Origin: Caldithrix sp.
GTDB taxonomy: Bacteria > KSB1 > UBA2214 > DYKH01
DNA: 42,290 nucleotides
Direction of reading: 5' to 3'
Assembly (NCBI GenBank): GCA_020722685.1
Contig: DYKH01000036.1
Location: forward strand, 1-42,290
The notes under the pieces were generated by a model. That model had not been told where the DNA came from. It did not search any database and worked only from the letters and a program-made list of their open reading frames with translations. The number at the start of each line of letters is the position of its first letter. The first letter of the stretch is position 1. This document shows positions 33,159-42,130 of the stretch, piece after piece. The position numbers were made by a program, and so were the translations under genes.

Positions 33159-35381
33159 ATGAACCGGTTTCTACTCTCGATACTTGTGCTTGGTTCTGTG
33201 CTGGCTTCCGCGGATAGTCGCGGGGCATCACAAACCTTTTTACAGGAAATCAAGCAGGACATTGCTCTGCCTTTTGATCCGGGCCAATCAAAGCCGCTGC
33301 GGCTGTTTGCCAAGGACGCAACCGTACTGGTTATTGCGGAAAAGTCAGTATGGGTGCACGATAGCGGTCAATGGCAAGGTCTGTTTCAGCCGCCGGACGG
33401 AGTGGTCATTACCGCCGCGGCCATGGCAGAAACTGGAAAAGTCTATCTGGGCGGTATCGGCCAATTTTGGGTGATCGGTAAAAAGATCAGTCCCGTGAGT
33501 CTGCCCGCTCGAGCCAAAACGGATACGGTCCTCTCCTTATATCCAGCGCAGAATGGCTCTCTTTGGGTCGGCACCCAACAAGGACTCTGGCAGCAAACTG
33601 GGAAAGAATGGCAAAGCGTCTCCCTTTCCACGACGATGCGCGTTCAAGCCTTTTGTCAGGACTCAGAAGGTAGGCTCTGGGCCGCGACCAATCATGGACT
33701 CTGGTGCACCTGGGACGGGAGATGGATTGACCTCTCGCACTCTGTCTTGACTCCCGGCCTGGGTGAAGACTTTCGCTTCCTGACTCTCATACCACCTTCC
33801 ACGCTTACGGCCATCGCCAGGGGAACGTCGGATCAGCCGGCTACCCATCAAGCTCCCCCTTTTGCCGCGGCTCCGGCCATTGCTTTTGCCAGCTCCCAAG
33901 CTGTCGGTGTGACCAATTGGCGAGGCTTTTCTCAAGTTTACACCGGCGCCGAAGGACTGCCTTACACCGACGCAATGGTCATCAAGCCCATCGACAACGG
34001 ATTTTGGGTGGGCACTAAACGCGGCTGCGCCAGATTTTCCAACGGACATTGGGATTACTATGCCGGCAAGCGCTGGCTTGCGGATGATTTGGTTTTAGAC
34101 ATATTGCCGCTCGATGCTCACACCGTATGGATCGCCACATCCAAAGGCATCAGCGAAATCAAACAATCCCCCATAACTTTTGCCGAAAAGGCTAAGGTCT
34201 TTGAGCAGCGAGTACACGCGCGTCATGACCGTCATGGACAAGTGACCGGTTGCAATCTGCGGGTGCCAGGCGATCTGAGCACCAGCTACACCCGCTCCGA
34301 CGACAATGATGGACTGTGGACGGCCATTTATCTGGCCAGCCAATGTTTTCGTTTTGCCGTGACCAAGGAGCGGGATGCTTATGAGAATGCCATCCGCGCC
34401 TATGAGGCAATGGAACGGCTGGAGAGCATCACCGGCATTTCCGGTTTTCCCGCCCGATCCTTTGCCAAAATCGATGAGGACGTCGGCAGGGGAGGCGAGT
34501 GGCATCCTACGGCCGACGGCCAATGGAAATGGAAAGGCGACACCAGCTCGGATGAATTGGTGGGGCACATGTTCGCCTATCCCATTTTCTACGATTTGGT
34601 CGCAGATGCATCCTATAAAGAACGAGTGCGGTCGCTGGTGCACCGGATCATGACGCACATCGTGGAGCATCAGTTTTTGCTCGTTGATCTGGACGGACGC
34701 CCGACGCGCTGGGGCGTTTGGAATCCGGACTCGCTCAATAACAATCCGAACTGGCTGTACGAGCGCGGCTTGAATTCACTGCAGATCCTTTCGTTCTTGC
34801 GCGCGGCTTATCATGTGACCGGGGAGGCCAAGTTCATCATGGCCTATCGGGATTTGATCGCCAAACATCACTACGCTGAAAACATGCGTTTCCAGAAAAT
34901 GACGCCGCCATTCGAGGTCAACCATTCGGACGATGAGCTGGCCTTTTTGCCGTATTACATCCTTTTCAGATATGCCGACGAGCCGGACTTGCTGCCCATT
35001 TATCGCCAAAGCATGGAGCACGCCTGGCAAGTTGAAATCCCAGAAAAAAATCCATTGTGGAATTTCATCGCCACCTTTGCGTTGCATCGGGATTGCGGTA
35101 TCGCGGATGCCATAGAGAGTCTACAACTGATACCGATGGACTTGATCACCTGGCGCGTGGAGAACAGCCAGCGCGCCGACGTTCGGATCAATCCCTTGAG
35201 CGGAAGATTCCAAGAGGCGCAGAGTCTTGTTCCTCTTCCCATTGATGAGCGCGGGATTAACAAATGGAATCACAATCCCTATCGGCTTGATGAAGGCGGA
35301 GACGGTCACAGTGAAGACGATGGCAGTTACTGGTTGTGTCCATACTGGATGGGCCGGTATCATGGATATATTGAGGAGTAG
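33159..35381 (+). CDS. Secreted protein: N-terminal regulator-type propeller plus C-terminal helical domain
   Basis: Function unknown. ATG 33159 gives a signal peptide (MNRFLLSILVLGSVLASADS) and follows AGAGG; the frame extends to 32967 without support. Residues about 30-350 carry two-component-regulator propeller-like repeats: GSLWVGTQQGLW, GRLWAATNHGLW, NGFWVGTKRGCA, HTVWIATSKGISE. The C-terminal half (about 370-740) is mostly helical with Trp/Tyr/Asp-rich motifs (DELVGHMFAYPIFYDLV, WGVWNPDSLNNNPNWLYERG, YRDLIAKHHY) that suggest an (alpha/alpha)6-type toroid, as in some polysaccharide-active enzymes. There are no TM helices after the signal and no sorting domain, so it is probably periplasmic. 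The next gene is a sugar-acid aldolase homologue. Confidence 0.68.
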   Translation: MNRFLLSILVLGSVLASADSRGASQTFLQEIKQDIALPFDPGQSKPLRLFAKDATVLVIAEKSVWVHDSGQWQGLFQPPDGVVITAAAMAETGKVYLGGIGQFWVIGKKISPVSLPARAKTDTVLSLYPAQNGSLWVGTQQGLWQQTGKEWQSVSLSTTMRVQAFCQDSEGRLWAATNHGLWCTWDGRWIDLSHSVLTPGLGEDFRFLTLIPPSTLTAIARGTSDQPATHQAPPFAAAPAIAFASSQAVGVTNWRGFSQVYTGAEGLPYTDAMVIKPIDNGFWVGTKRGCARFSNGHWDYYAGKRWLADDLVLDILPLDAHTVWIATSKGISEIKQSPITFAEKAKVFEQRVHARHDRHGQVTGCNLRVPGDLSTSYTRSDDNDGLWTAIYLASQCFRFAVTKERDAYENAIRAYEAMERLESITGISGFPARSFAKIDEDVGRGGEWHPTADGQWKWKGDTSSDELVGHMFAYPIFYDLVADASYKERVRSLVHRIMTHIVEHQFLLVDLDGRPTRWGVWNPDSLNNNPNWLYERGLNSLQILSFLRAAYHVTGEAKFIMAYRDLIAKHHYAENMRFQKMTPPFEVNHSDDELAFLPYYILFRYADEPDLLPIYRQSMEHAWQVEIPEKNPLWNFIATFALHRDCGIADAIESLQLIPMDLITWRVENSQRADVRINPLSGRFQEAQSLVPLPIDERGINKWNHNPYRLDEGGDGHSEDDGSYWLCPYWMGRYHGYIEE

Positions 35382-35428
35382 TTGCGGCTGCCGAATTGAC
35401 GGTTGGCCCACTCTTGGTTAACATAGTT

Positions 35429-35434
35429 AGGAGG
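35429..35434 (+). promoter_or_regulatory. Ribosome binding site deciding a TTG start
   Basis: AGGAGG six nucleotides before TTG 35441. It rules against the longer frame beginning at 35396. Confidence 0.75.
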
Positions 35435-35440
35435 TTGGTT

Positions 35441-36343
35441 TTGAAGTTTGCAGTGAGCGACTTGCGGGGTATTGTAGTGCCGATTATCACCCCGTTGACG
35501 GCAAATGAAAATCTGGACGAAGGCGCACTGCGCAAGATCGTCGATCACCTGTTAAAAGGAGGAGTGCACGGCATTTTTGTCAACAGCACGACCGGTGAAG
35601 CGGTTTGTCTGCTCGACAAAGATCGCGACGCCGCGCTCAAGATCGTGGTCGACCAAGTGGCAGGACGAATTCCGGTTTATGCCGGTGTCAGTGACACCAG
35701 CACCAAAAGGGCGCTGGAGAATCTTGCCCGCGCCACCGACAGCGGCGCCGACATCGTGGTGGCGCATCCGCCCTTCTATTATCCGCCTAATTCACAGGAG
35801 GAGTTGGTTGCCTACTTTACTCGGTTGGCAAACGCTTCGTCTCTGCCGCTGATGCTTTATAACATTCCCTTCACCACCAAGGCGCCCTTGTCTCTGGAAA
35901 CCGTGCGCCGTCTGATGCAAATCGACAAAATCATCGGCATCAAGGATAGTTCGGTGGACTATGTTTTTCTGATGAATCTCATCGAGCTCAAGCGGTCGCG
36001 CCCGGAATTTCGCATTTTTATCGGCAAATCGCATCTATGGGCAGCCGGAATTCTTTCCGGCGCAGACGGCGGTTTGGACGGTATATCGAACCTCATCCCC
36101 GGACACTGCGTCCGGCTTTACCGGGCAATTCAAGCAAATTCCCCGGACGTGTATGCCCGACAACAACAGATAAACGAGATCTTTCGCGTTTATGAATGCG
36201 CTTCCTTCCTCGGCGGCATTAAGGCGGCCATGAGCCTTTTGGGATTGTGCGAACCCCACACGGTTCATCCCATATTGCCGGCCAGCGCGCAGGAACGAGA
36301 AAAAATTACAGGAATTCTGAAAACCCATAAATTGATCGCATAG
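35441..36343 (+). CDS. DapA/NAL-family class I aldolase
   Basis: TIM-barrel Schiff-base aldolase of the dihydrodipicolinate synthase/N-acetylneuraminate lyase family. It begins MKFAVSDLRGIVVPIITPLT (TTG start). Family motifs are present: NSTTGEAVCL (the TTGE pyruvate-carboxylate site), LMLYNIPFTT (catalytic Tyr) and IIGIKDSS (Schiff-base Lys). The Arg that follows the Tyr motif in true DHDPS (YNVPSRT in E. coli) is replaced here (YNIPFTTKAP), which argues against lysine biosynthesis and for cleavage of a keto-sugar acid or sialic acid. Length 300 aa. The permease and secreted hydrolase-like neighbours fit a catabolic role. Substrate is not determined. Confidence 0.87.
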   Translation: MKFAVSDLRGIVVPIITPLTANENLDEGALRKIVDHLLKGGVHGIFVNSTTGEAVCLLDKDRDAALKIVVDQVAGRIPVYAGVSDTSTKRALENLARATDSGADIVVAHPPFYYPPNSQEELVAYFTRLANASSLPLMLYNIPFTTKAPLSLETVRRLMQIDKIIGIKDSSVDYVFLMNLIELKRSRPEFRIFIGKSHLWAAGILSGADGGLDGISNLIPGHCVRLYRAIQANSPDVYARQQQINEIFRVYECASFLGGIKAAMSLLGLCEPHTVHPILPASAQEREKITGILKTHKLIA

Positions 36344-36358
36344 CTCGGGAGGCATCCG

Positions 36359-36985
36359 ATGACGGACTCGAGAATCCCTTCGCTGTATTCTTTGCTCATT
36401 GCCTTGGTGGCCTTGTTGGTGGCCACAATCGCTCTTTTCACCGCCAAGCAAGTCAGACAGAGCGTACAAGAAATCAAACAAGTGGCGCTGTCAGAGATCG
36501 AGGTCACCGAGCGGAATTCCCTCCTCACCCCCATCTTGGATGAAGAGAACAAGAGGTATCGCTACTTGGCTATCTACGAGATCGGCGTGACGAATCTCGG
36601 CGGCCCGGACATAGTGATCAACGAGTTGGCCAAATTGACCACCGGCTCAGGATTTATCGTCATGCTAAAGGGAGATGAAGTCGTCAGTGCAAATCCAAAT
36701 TATCGCGCTTTCTTAGTGGAGCCGACGCTGCAAGAGATCGGGGCAAATCCCAAACTGCTCAAGGCACTCATGGAAAAGGACATGGGCGAGTCCCTCAAGC
36801 TGGATCTCGCTCTGCCCTTTGGCGCTACCAAAACCCTCCGCTTTGGCGTGGTGTTGGACGCTTATCGTCAGGACAACAGCCCCTTGGCCAATGTGGTGCT
36901 GCTATCCTATCAATTGAGATTCAGCAATGGCAAGAGTTACTTGTTCCGGCGCGGATTTCCCATTCAGCCTTTGACGGCCCCTTGA
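36359..36985 (+). CDS. Membrane-anchored protein of unknown function
   Basis: I do not recognise this family. ATG 36359 has a good GGGAGG ribosome site (36347-36352). One N-terminal TM helix (SLYSLLIALVALLVATIALF) is followed by a short helical linker and a predicted beta-rich soluble domain of about 160 residues. The pattern of one anchor plus a beta-sandwich-like domain (IYEIGVTNLGGPDIVINEL, LLSYQLRFSNGKSYLFRRGF) would fit an extracytoplasmic accessory or binding protein. It lies 15 nt after the aldolase, so it is probably in the same operon. Confidence 0.6.
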   Translation: MTDSRIPSLYSLLIALVALLVATIALFTAKQVRQSVQEIKQVALSEIEVTERNSLLTPILDEENKRYRYLAIYEIGVTNLGGPDIVINELAKLTTGSGFIVMLKGDEVVSANPNYRAFLVEPTLQEIGANPKLLKALMEKDMGESLKLDLALPFGATKTLRFGVVLDAYRQDNSPLANVVLLSYQLRFSNGKSYLFRRGFPIQPLTAP

Positions 36986-37043
36986 TCACTCGCCCGCTTG
37001 CCGCATTGAAACAGCCGACGATTTGAAAAGGTGAGGGAGTGTG

Positions 37044-38804
37044 ATGGACTCTGCATGTTCGCTGTTACGCAAAATACTGTGGGCGTTTCTTGTCGTCGCG
37101 TGTGCTTCCTATTCTCAGCAGCCGGCAAGAATTGAATTCGGCGTTTCCCCGGCAGCCGATCGCTTTCAGCCTCAGGACCCTCTGCCGACTTTAAGGCGGG
37201 TGGAATTGTTTGCCGCGCGCAACGAGTACGAATCCTTCCAGATTGTTCTGCGATGCTCGGAAAGGCATCTCACTGCCCTTTCGGCGCAGGCGTCTGCATT
37301 GAAAGACGATAAGGGCAACTCGATTCCTGCAGATAATCTCACGCTGTTTCGTGAACAGTATGTCTACCTGCGTTCGCCCAGCCCCAAGTCTTCCGCATCG
37401 CCCGGCCTGTACCCTGATGCACTTGTTCCCCTTGTCGATCCCTACACCGGCAAGGACATCCCGCCTTTGCATTACGTCAAGAAGCGGATTGGCGTTGGAC
37501 AGTACGAGCGCTCTCTGGTTGGCGCGCGCTTTGATGGCGCTCCGTTCGATTTATGGCCGGGACAGAACCAAATCCTCTGGGTCGATGTGTTCGTAACCAA
37601 GGCCACACCTGCCGGAACCTACCGCGGCCGGATCGACATTCTTTTGGACGGACGGAAACACCTTACGGTCCCCGTATCCATGACGGTGTGGGATTTCCAA
37701 TTGCCGGATGGGCCTGCGGCCGGCACCCACTTTGGGGATTTCCACACGGCGATGAGGTATCATGGCCTGAAAGAAGGTGATCCCGCTTACGAGGAAACTT
37801 ATCTTCGCTATTGCCATGAGCTGGCCGACCATCGTCTCGACCCGCCGGCGCCGGAATTTCTCTTGCCCAAAGCAAAGGAAGACGGAAGCTTGGATTTTGC
37901 TGAAAAAGAGCAGAAGCTGCGCCAGTACCTGGAGGAAACCCATCTTCGACATTTCCAAATTCCGGAGTGGCCGTTTGCTGATCCTTTGGGAAAGGATCGT
38001 GAACGGACTCTTCGTTACCTTAAATCTTACTACGAGTTCTTGCAGCGCAACAATTGGGCAGAAGGCGCCTATCTCTACGTCTTCGACGAGCCCGACAGCA
38101 GAGAGGATTACGAGCGGATCATTCAACTGGCACAATTGGTGCATGAGGCCCAGCCAAAGCTGAAATTTTTGCTGACGGAGCAAACCTGGCCACAAGAGCC
38201 CGATTGGCCGAAGCTGAGCGGCCAGGTCGATATTTGGTGCCCGCTATTTGGATTGTTCGACGAGCAAAGCGCCCGACAAGCGATTGATCGCGGAGAGGAA
38301 GTTTGGGCTTATACCGCATTGTGTCAAGGACCCTTTCCTGACCATCCGCAAGCCAGGCAGAACGCTGGCAAGGAGCCGCTTTTCTGGCAAATGGATTTTC
38401 CCTTGCTCAATTATCGGTTACCTCTGTGGATCGGCTATCGCTTTGGCATAACCGGGCTGCTTTATTGGAGCACGGTTCACTGGGGCAGTCCCGATGGGCG
38501 CGATCCTTGGACCGATGCGGCCTTTCGCAACCAGTTCAATGGTGAGGGCTATCTTTTTTATCCCGGCACTGCTGCCGGCATTGACGGCCCGGTCACTTCC
38601 ATGCGCCTGAAGAACCTTCGCGATGGCATGGAAGATTACGAATATCTTGTGCTGCTGCAAAGCTTGGGGGAGGAGAGCTTTGCTCGCACTACTGCAAAGC
38701 AAATCGGGGCTTCCTGGTATGAGTGGACTCGAGATGCGGCACAGCTTTTTGCAGCGCGCAGAACGATGGCGGAGAGAATTGTCGCCACACTAAAGAGGCG
38801 GTAA
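37044..38804 (+). CDS. Secreted DUF4091/GH123-like protein
   Basis: Probable extracytoplasmic carbohydrate-active protein. ATG 37044 and GTG 37041 are alternative starts behind AGGTGA/AGGGAG. The signal peptide region is LLRKILWAFLVVACASYSQQ. An N-terminal beta-sandwich (RRVELFAARNEYESFQIVLR) typical of the GH123/DUF4091 group precedes a barrel domain. YLYVFDEPDSREDYERI (about residue 347) carries the Asp-Glu pair used by GH123-type enzymes in substrate-assisted catalysis. The C-terminal region ends in GMEDYEYLVLLQSLGEE, strongly typical of DUF4091. At 586 aa it is full length. GH123 enzymes cleave N-acetylgalactosaminides, but the activity of DUF4091 relatives is not generally established. 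Confidence 0.82.
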   Translation: MDSACSLLRKILWAFLVVACASYSQQPARIEFGVSPAADRFQPQDPLPTLRRVELFAARNEYESFQIVLRCSERHLTALSAQASALKDDKGNSIPADNLTLFREQYVYLRSPSPKSSASPGLYPDALVPLVDPYTGKDIPPLHYVKKRIGVGQYERSLVGARFDGAPFDLWPGQNQILWVDVFVTKATPAGTYRGRIDILLDGRKHLTVPVSMTVWDFQLPDGPAAGTHFGDFHTAMRYHGLKEGDPAYEETYLRYCHELADHRLDPPAPEFLLPKAKEDGSLDFAEKEQKLRQYLEETHLRHFQIPEWPFADPLGKDRERTLRYLKSYYEFLQRNNWAEGAYLYVFDEPDSREDYERIIQLAQLVHEAQPKLKFLLTEQTWPQEPDWPKLSGQVDIWCPLFGLFDEQSARQAIDRGEEVWAYTALCQGPFPDHPQARQNAGKEPLFWQMDFPLLNYRLPLWIGYRFGITGLLYWSTVHWGSPDGRDPWTDAAFRNQFNGEGYLFYPGTAAGIDGPVTSMRLKNLRDGMEDYEYLVLLQSLGEESFARTTAKQIGASWYEWTRDAAQLFAARRTMAERIVATLKRR

Positions 38805-38930
38805 GGGAAGCCATTTTTTTGTATTGCCGGCCGCTCTATTGACCTGCCGGGCGAAACGTAAACAAGCTGCGTTGTCGAAACTCCCCCCTGCTGGTTAGGC
38901 GATAGCTGAAGCATGGATCTAAGCGACTTT

Positions 38931-38936
38931 AGGAGG
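38931..38936 (+). promoter_or_regulatory. Ribosome binding site deciding a TTG start
   Basis: AGGAGG seven nucleotides before TTG 38944. No in-frame ATG near by has comparable support. Confidence 0.75.
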
Positions 38937-38943
38937 CTCTCCA

Positions 38944-40299
38944 TTGGTTTCGGTGGTTGTGTTGTTTCTGGTGATGGTTGGGATCGTGTTGGCGACGACC
39001 CGGCTCAAGATGCACCCGTTCTTGGTGCTTTTGCTTGCCGGCATTTGTATGGGATTTGCCGCCGGATTGAATGCCGAAGCAGTCATGCACGCTTTGACGG
39101 ACGGTTTTGGCGCCACCTTGGGCAGCATCGGCATCGTCATCGCCGGCGGCAGCATCATCGGCACTTTTTTGGAGAACAGCGGCGGCGCCCAGCGCATGGC
39201 TCAATGGACCCTGCGTCTTGTCGGCGAAAAGAAATCCCCTTTGGCCATGAGCATGACCGGATATATTGTCTCGATACCCGTGTTCTGCGATTCGGGCTTT
39301 GTGGTGCTTTCCGCCTTGAATCATGCCATCTCCCGGCGCACCAAAATCTCCCTTGCCGTGCTCGCTGTGGCCCTGGGCACCGGTCTCTATTCCACCCACG
39401 TCTTTGTGCCACCAACTCCGGGTCCCTTGGCGGCGGCTGCCAATTTGAGCGCGGATTTGGGCTTGGTGTTACTCTTTGGTATTTTGGTCGCCATCCCGGT
39501 TGCCGCCGGCGGTTTGTTGTGGGCGGTGCTGTACTGCAAACGGTTTACCATCCTCCCCGGTGAGGAAAAGGTAAGGGCGTCTGCGGAACCTTTTTTGCCG
39601 GAAGATCTCAAAGGCTATGCCCCCTATTTGCCTGGCGCCATACGAAGCTTTGCCCCATTGATCTTGCCCATCATTCTAATCGCACTAAAATCCATATCGG
39701 AATATCCGACTTTTCCTTTGGGAGAGGGCTTTATCAAAAGCCTCTTGGGGATTGCCGGCCATCCCATTGTTGCCATCCTGATCGGCGTGTTTCTGTCATT
39801 TCTCTTGCCGGAGAAGATCAAATCCGATTTGCTTTTCAATTGGGTGGGGGAAGGGATCAAAAATGCCGGGGCTATCATCCTGATCACCGGGGCGGGTGGC
39901 GCCTTTGGCGGCGTGTTAAAGGAAGCCGAGGTCGGGCATTATCTTGGCGAAGTGCTCTCCAAATGGCCTTTGGGTATTTTCCTCCCGTTCATCATAGCTG
40001 CGGCCTTGAAAACGGCGCAAGGATCGTCCACGGTGGCAATGATTACCACCTCGGCGCTGGTTGCACCGTTGGTGGGACATTTGGGATTAGGGGAACCTTT
40101 GGCGCGAGTGATGGTGGTCTTGGCAATCGGCGCCGGAGCCATGACGGTTTCTCACGCTAATGACAGCTATTTTTGGGTGGTGTCTCAGTTTTCGGATATG
40201 GACACGGCAACGGCGTTGCGTTGTCACACCGTTGCGACTTTGATTCAGGGATTAATAGGGATCATGGTCATTGCCGCGCTTACCTGGACGCTGCTTTGA
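38944..40299 (+). CDS. GntP-family sugar-acid permease
   Basis: Inner-membrane proton symporter of the gluconate permease family. TTG 38944 is supported by AGGAGG. About 12-14 hydrophobic segments are seen. Family motifs: HPFLVLLLAGICMGFAAGL, SIGIVIAGGSIIGTFLENSG, SIPVFCDSGFVVLSALNHAI, THVFVPPTPGPLAAA, and in the C-terminal half ITGAGGAFGGVLKEA, then AAALKTAQGSSTVAMITTSA and VSHANDSYFWVVSQF. Length 451 aa matches the family. With an aldolase two genes upstream this suggests uptake and cleavage of a sugar acid, though gluconate itself need not be the substrate. Confidence 0.9.
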   Translation: MVSVVVLFLVMVGIVLATTRLKMHPFLVLLLAGICMGFAAGLNAEAVMHALTDGFGATLGSIGIVIAGGSIIGTFLENSGGAQRMAQWTLRLVGEKKSPLAMSMTGYIVSIPVFCDSGFVVLSALNHAISRRTKISLAVLAVALGTGLYSTHVFVPPTPGPLAAAANLSADLGLVLLFGILVAIPVAAGGLLWAVLYCKRFTILPGEEKVRASAEPFLPEDLKGYAPYLPGAIRSFAPLILPIILIALKSISEYPTFPLGEGFIKSLLGIAGHPIVAILIGVFLSFLLPEKIKSDLLFNWVGEGIKNAGAIILITGAGGAFGGVLKEAEVGHYLGEVLSKWPLGIFLPFIIAAALKTAQGSSTVAMITTSALVAPLVGHLGLGEPLARVMVVLAIGAGAMTVSHANDSYFWVVSQFSDMDTATALRCHTVATLIQGLIGIMVIAALTWTLL

Positions 40300-40331
40300 G
40301 AAAACTCCTTGATTGCGTTCCGGCCAAGCTT

Positions 40332-40359
40332 CTCCTCGAGCTCATTCGTCGTCGAGGGG
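40332..40359. terminator. Possible hairpin between convergent genes
   Basis: CTCCTCGA (40332-40339) pairs with TCGAGGGG (40352-40359) through an 8-bp stem with one G-T wobble and a 12-nt loop. It lies between the converging GntP and DUF4252 genes. A T-rich stretch follows only on the + strand at about 40376, so it is a weak terminator candidate. Confidence 0.3.
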
Positions 40360-40400
40360 ACGGCATTTACATTTGCTTTTTGATTCTTCGGATTGTGGCT

Positions 40401-40949
40401 TTATTGTTTGGTTTGCACGGTATCCAGTTTGGGGATACTGAATTTTTGTCCCAATTTGCCAATTGAGCTCATGTCGATGGTGCCGACGATGTTCACAAAA
40501 ACCATCTCTTCCTTGTCGACAGCCAGAATCGTCAAGCCAACGACCTTTTTGCCGTCCAGCTTCATATAGATATTCGTCAGCTCGCCCTTTTGCCGCACGC
40601 GCACAAATCTTTCCCATTGACGATTCAACATTTTTTTGTCCGCTCGATCAATGCGCTCTTTGATGGAATCGAATTGCTCGGGCGTGGTGGGAAAAGAGTA
40701 GACCTTGATGAACTTTAAGGAGCTGAGCAGCTTGGATAATTCCGGATCTTCCGCTTCGCTGGCTTCAGCCACCAGAGAAAGCAGAGGATTCTTGATTTCG
40801 ATCTCTGTGGTGGCCGAGTCGGTTCGAAAATCGAAAATCTGGTCGAGATCGATAAAGCCCGGCGCTTTTTCAAAATCATCATCCAACCCAAACAGGCAAA
40901 TCGGAATCAGGATCAAAATCAAGAGAGAATAGTATTGCAATGCGTGCAT
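40401..40949 (-). CDS. DUF4252-family exported protein
   Basis: Small protein often found beside ECF sigma/anti-sigma pairs; its role is not established. ATG at 40949 is chosen because GGAGG (40955-40959) lies five nucleotides before it and it follows the anti-sigma stop by 1 nt; the frame reaches 40961. The N-terminus is a signal peptide (YYSLLILILIPICLFG). The body has a typical DUF4252 pattern: GFIDLDQIFDF, EDPELSKLLSSLKFIKVYSF, WERFVRVRQKGELTNIYMKL and VGLTILAVDKEEMVFVNIVG, followed by TIDMSSIGKL. Length 182 aa. It is presumably co-regulated by the sigma factor. Confidence 0.85.
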   Translation of the reverse strand: MHALQYYSLLILILIPICLFGLDDDFEKAPGFIDLDQIFDFRTDSATTEIEIKNPLLSLVAEASEAEDPELSKLLSSLKFIKVYSFPTTPEQFDSIKERIDRADKKMLNRQWERFVRVRQKGELTNIYMKLDGKKVVGLTILAVDKEEMVFVNIVGTIDMSSIGKLGQKFSIPKLDTVQTKQ

Positions 40950-40950
40950 T

Positions 40951-41496
40951 TCATCCTCCATTCATCAGGGGTTTGAGCGCTATTTCCAAGCCTTGCCAAA
41001 TCGGTTTGACAATTCTGTCTGCTGATGTTTCCTTCGCCAAAGTTCCTTGCGTCCGGTTCATGATCCTTCCAACCACACCGAGGGCGGCTTCGATCTCGGT
41101 CTTTGCGCTCTGGATTTCTTTGTGCGAATACTGCTGGTGGCGGTCGAGGTCGGTGCTTTGCCAAATTACCGCCGCCGCCAGCAGAGCCAATGCACCGACC
41201 ACAATCACGCCCCATTTTCGCGCGACGGAATTAGGCATGTGGAATCGGGGCGTCGATTCAGCCTCCAAGCTACGCAGCATCACCCGCTGCAGGGCCAATT
41301 CCGGCAGGCGCTGCCGTTCTAAATCGTCGAAACCGCCGCTCAAGTGCTTGTACTGCTGCAAGACAGCCGAACAATCCGCGCACTGACGTAGGTGGCTTTT
41401 CAACTTGCGTCGTCGCCAGAAGCTAAGCTCATTGAATCCATACCGCACAAGCTGCTCGGAGAACTTTTGGCAAGACGTGATAGTGGGCTTAGGCAT
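40951..41496 (-). CDS. Zinc-finger anti-sigma factor (ZAS domain) with one TM helix
   Basis: Membrane-bound anti-sigma factor expected to hold the adjacent ECF sigma inactive until a signal is received. The ZAS motif has Cys9 and HLRQCADC (His35, Cys39, Cys42). A TM helix follows near residues 94-112 (WGVIVVGALALLAAAVIW), then an extracytoplasmic tail of about 70 residues. The gene overlaps the sigma gene by 8 nt (ATGCCTAA), implying coupled translation and fixed stoichiometry. No ribosome site of its own is prominent. Length 181 aa is usual for the class. Confidence 0.87.
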   Translation of the reverse strand: MPKPTITSCQKFSEQLVRYGFNELSFWRRRKLKSHLRQCADCSAVLQQYKHLSGGFDDLERQRLPELALQRVMLRSLEAESTPRFHMPNSVARKWGVIVVGALALLAAAVIWQSTDLDRHQQYSHKEIQSAKTEIEAALGVVGRIMNRTQGTLAKETSADRIVKPIWQGLEIALKPLMNGG

Positions 41497-42040
41497 TTTT
41501 CAATTCCGTTTTTAGAGATTTTTCCAGAATGGCCTTTAGCGCCATCCTCCCGCGCATAATGTAGACTTTGATGGAATTCAAAGGGATTTCCAGGGCCTTG
41601 CTAATGTCACGATAGCTCAAATCTTGAATCTCCCGCATGATCAAAACGCTTCGCTGGGTCTCGGGCAACTGCAAAAGCGCTTTGGCTATTTGTTCGCTGA
41701 GCGAGCTGACCTGTGCAATTTCTAAGGGACTGCCCTCGACGGGAGCAGCGGGTTCGGCGTCCGTATCCATTGCAGCGGCGAGGGTGAGGTGTCGGGCCTG
41801 GCGCTTGCGCCTCCGGCAAAAATCGATGCAAAGATTGCGCGTGGTGACCAACACCCAGGCTTTTGCCGAGCCCAATTTTATGTCATCCAAATGCTGCCAG
41901 ACCTTCAGCAAGACTTCTTGGCTCACATCTTCCGCATCGTGACGGTTGCCCAGGAAATAGAAGGAATAGGTGAAGATGCGATCCTTATATTGGTTCACGA
42001 TGGACGTGAAGCGCAGGGTTCGTAGGAGATTTTCATTCAT
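41489..42040 (-). CDS. ECF-type RNA polymerase sigma factor
   Basis: Directs RNA polymerase to a small regulon. ATG at 42040 is chosen (183 aa); GTG at 42052 is an alternative with AGGAAAT upstream, and the open frame to 42151 is too long for the family. Region 2 begins FTSIVNQYKDRIFTYSFYFL and includes DAEDVSQEVLLKVWQHL; region 4 is LPETQRSVLIMREIQDLSYR followed by DISKALEIPLNSIKVYIMRG. The linker between the two is about 25 residues, normal for ECF factors. It is the first gene of an operon with its anti-sigma and DUF4252 genes. Confidence 0.93.
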   Translation of the reverse strand: MNENLLRTLRFTSIVNQYKDRIFTYSFYFLGNRHDAEDVSQEVLLKVWQHLDDIKLGSAKAWVLVTTRNLCIDFCRRRKRQARHLTLAAAMDTDAEPAAPVEGSPLEIAQVSSLSEQIAKALLQLPETQRSVLIMREIQDLSYRDISKALEIPLNSIKVYIMRGRMALKAILEKSLKTELKNA

Positions 42041-42130
42041 CGTTGAGAGCACACCTATTTCCTGGCCCCGTTGTGCAGGATATTGTTGACAGTTGACCGC
42101 AAAGATTTGCCAATTCTCCGACTCGACAAT

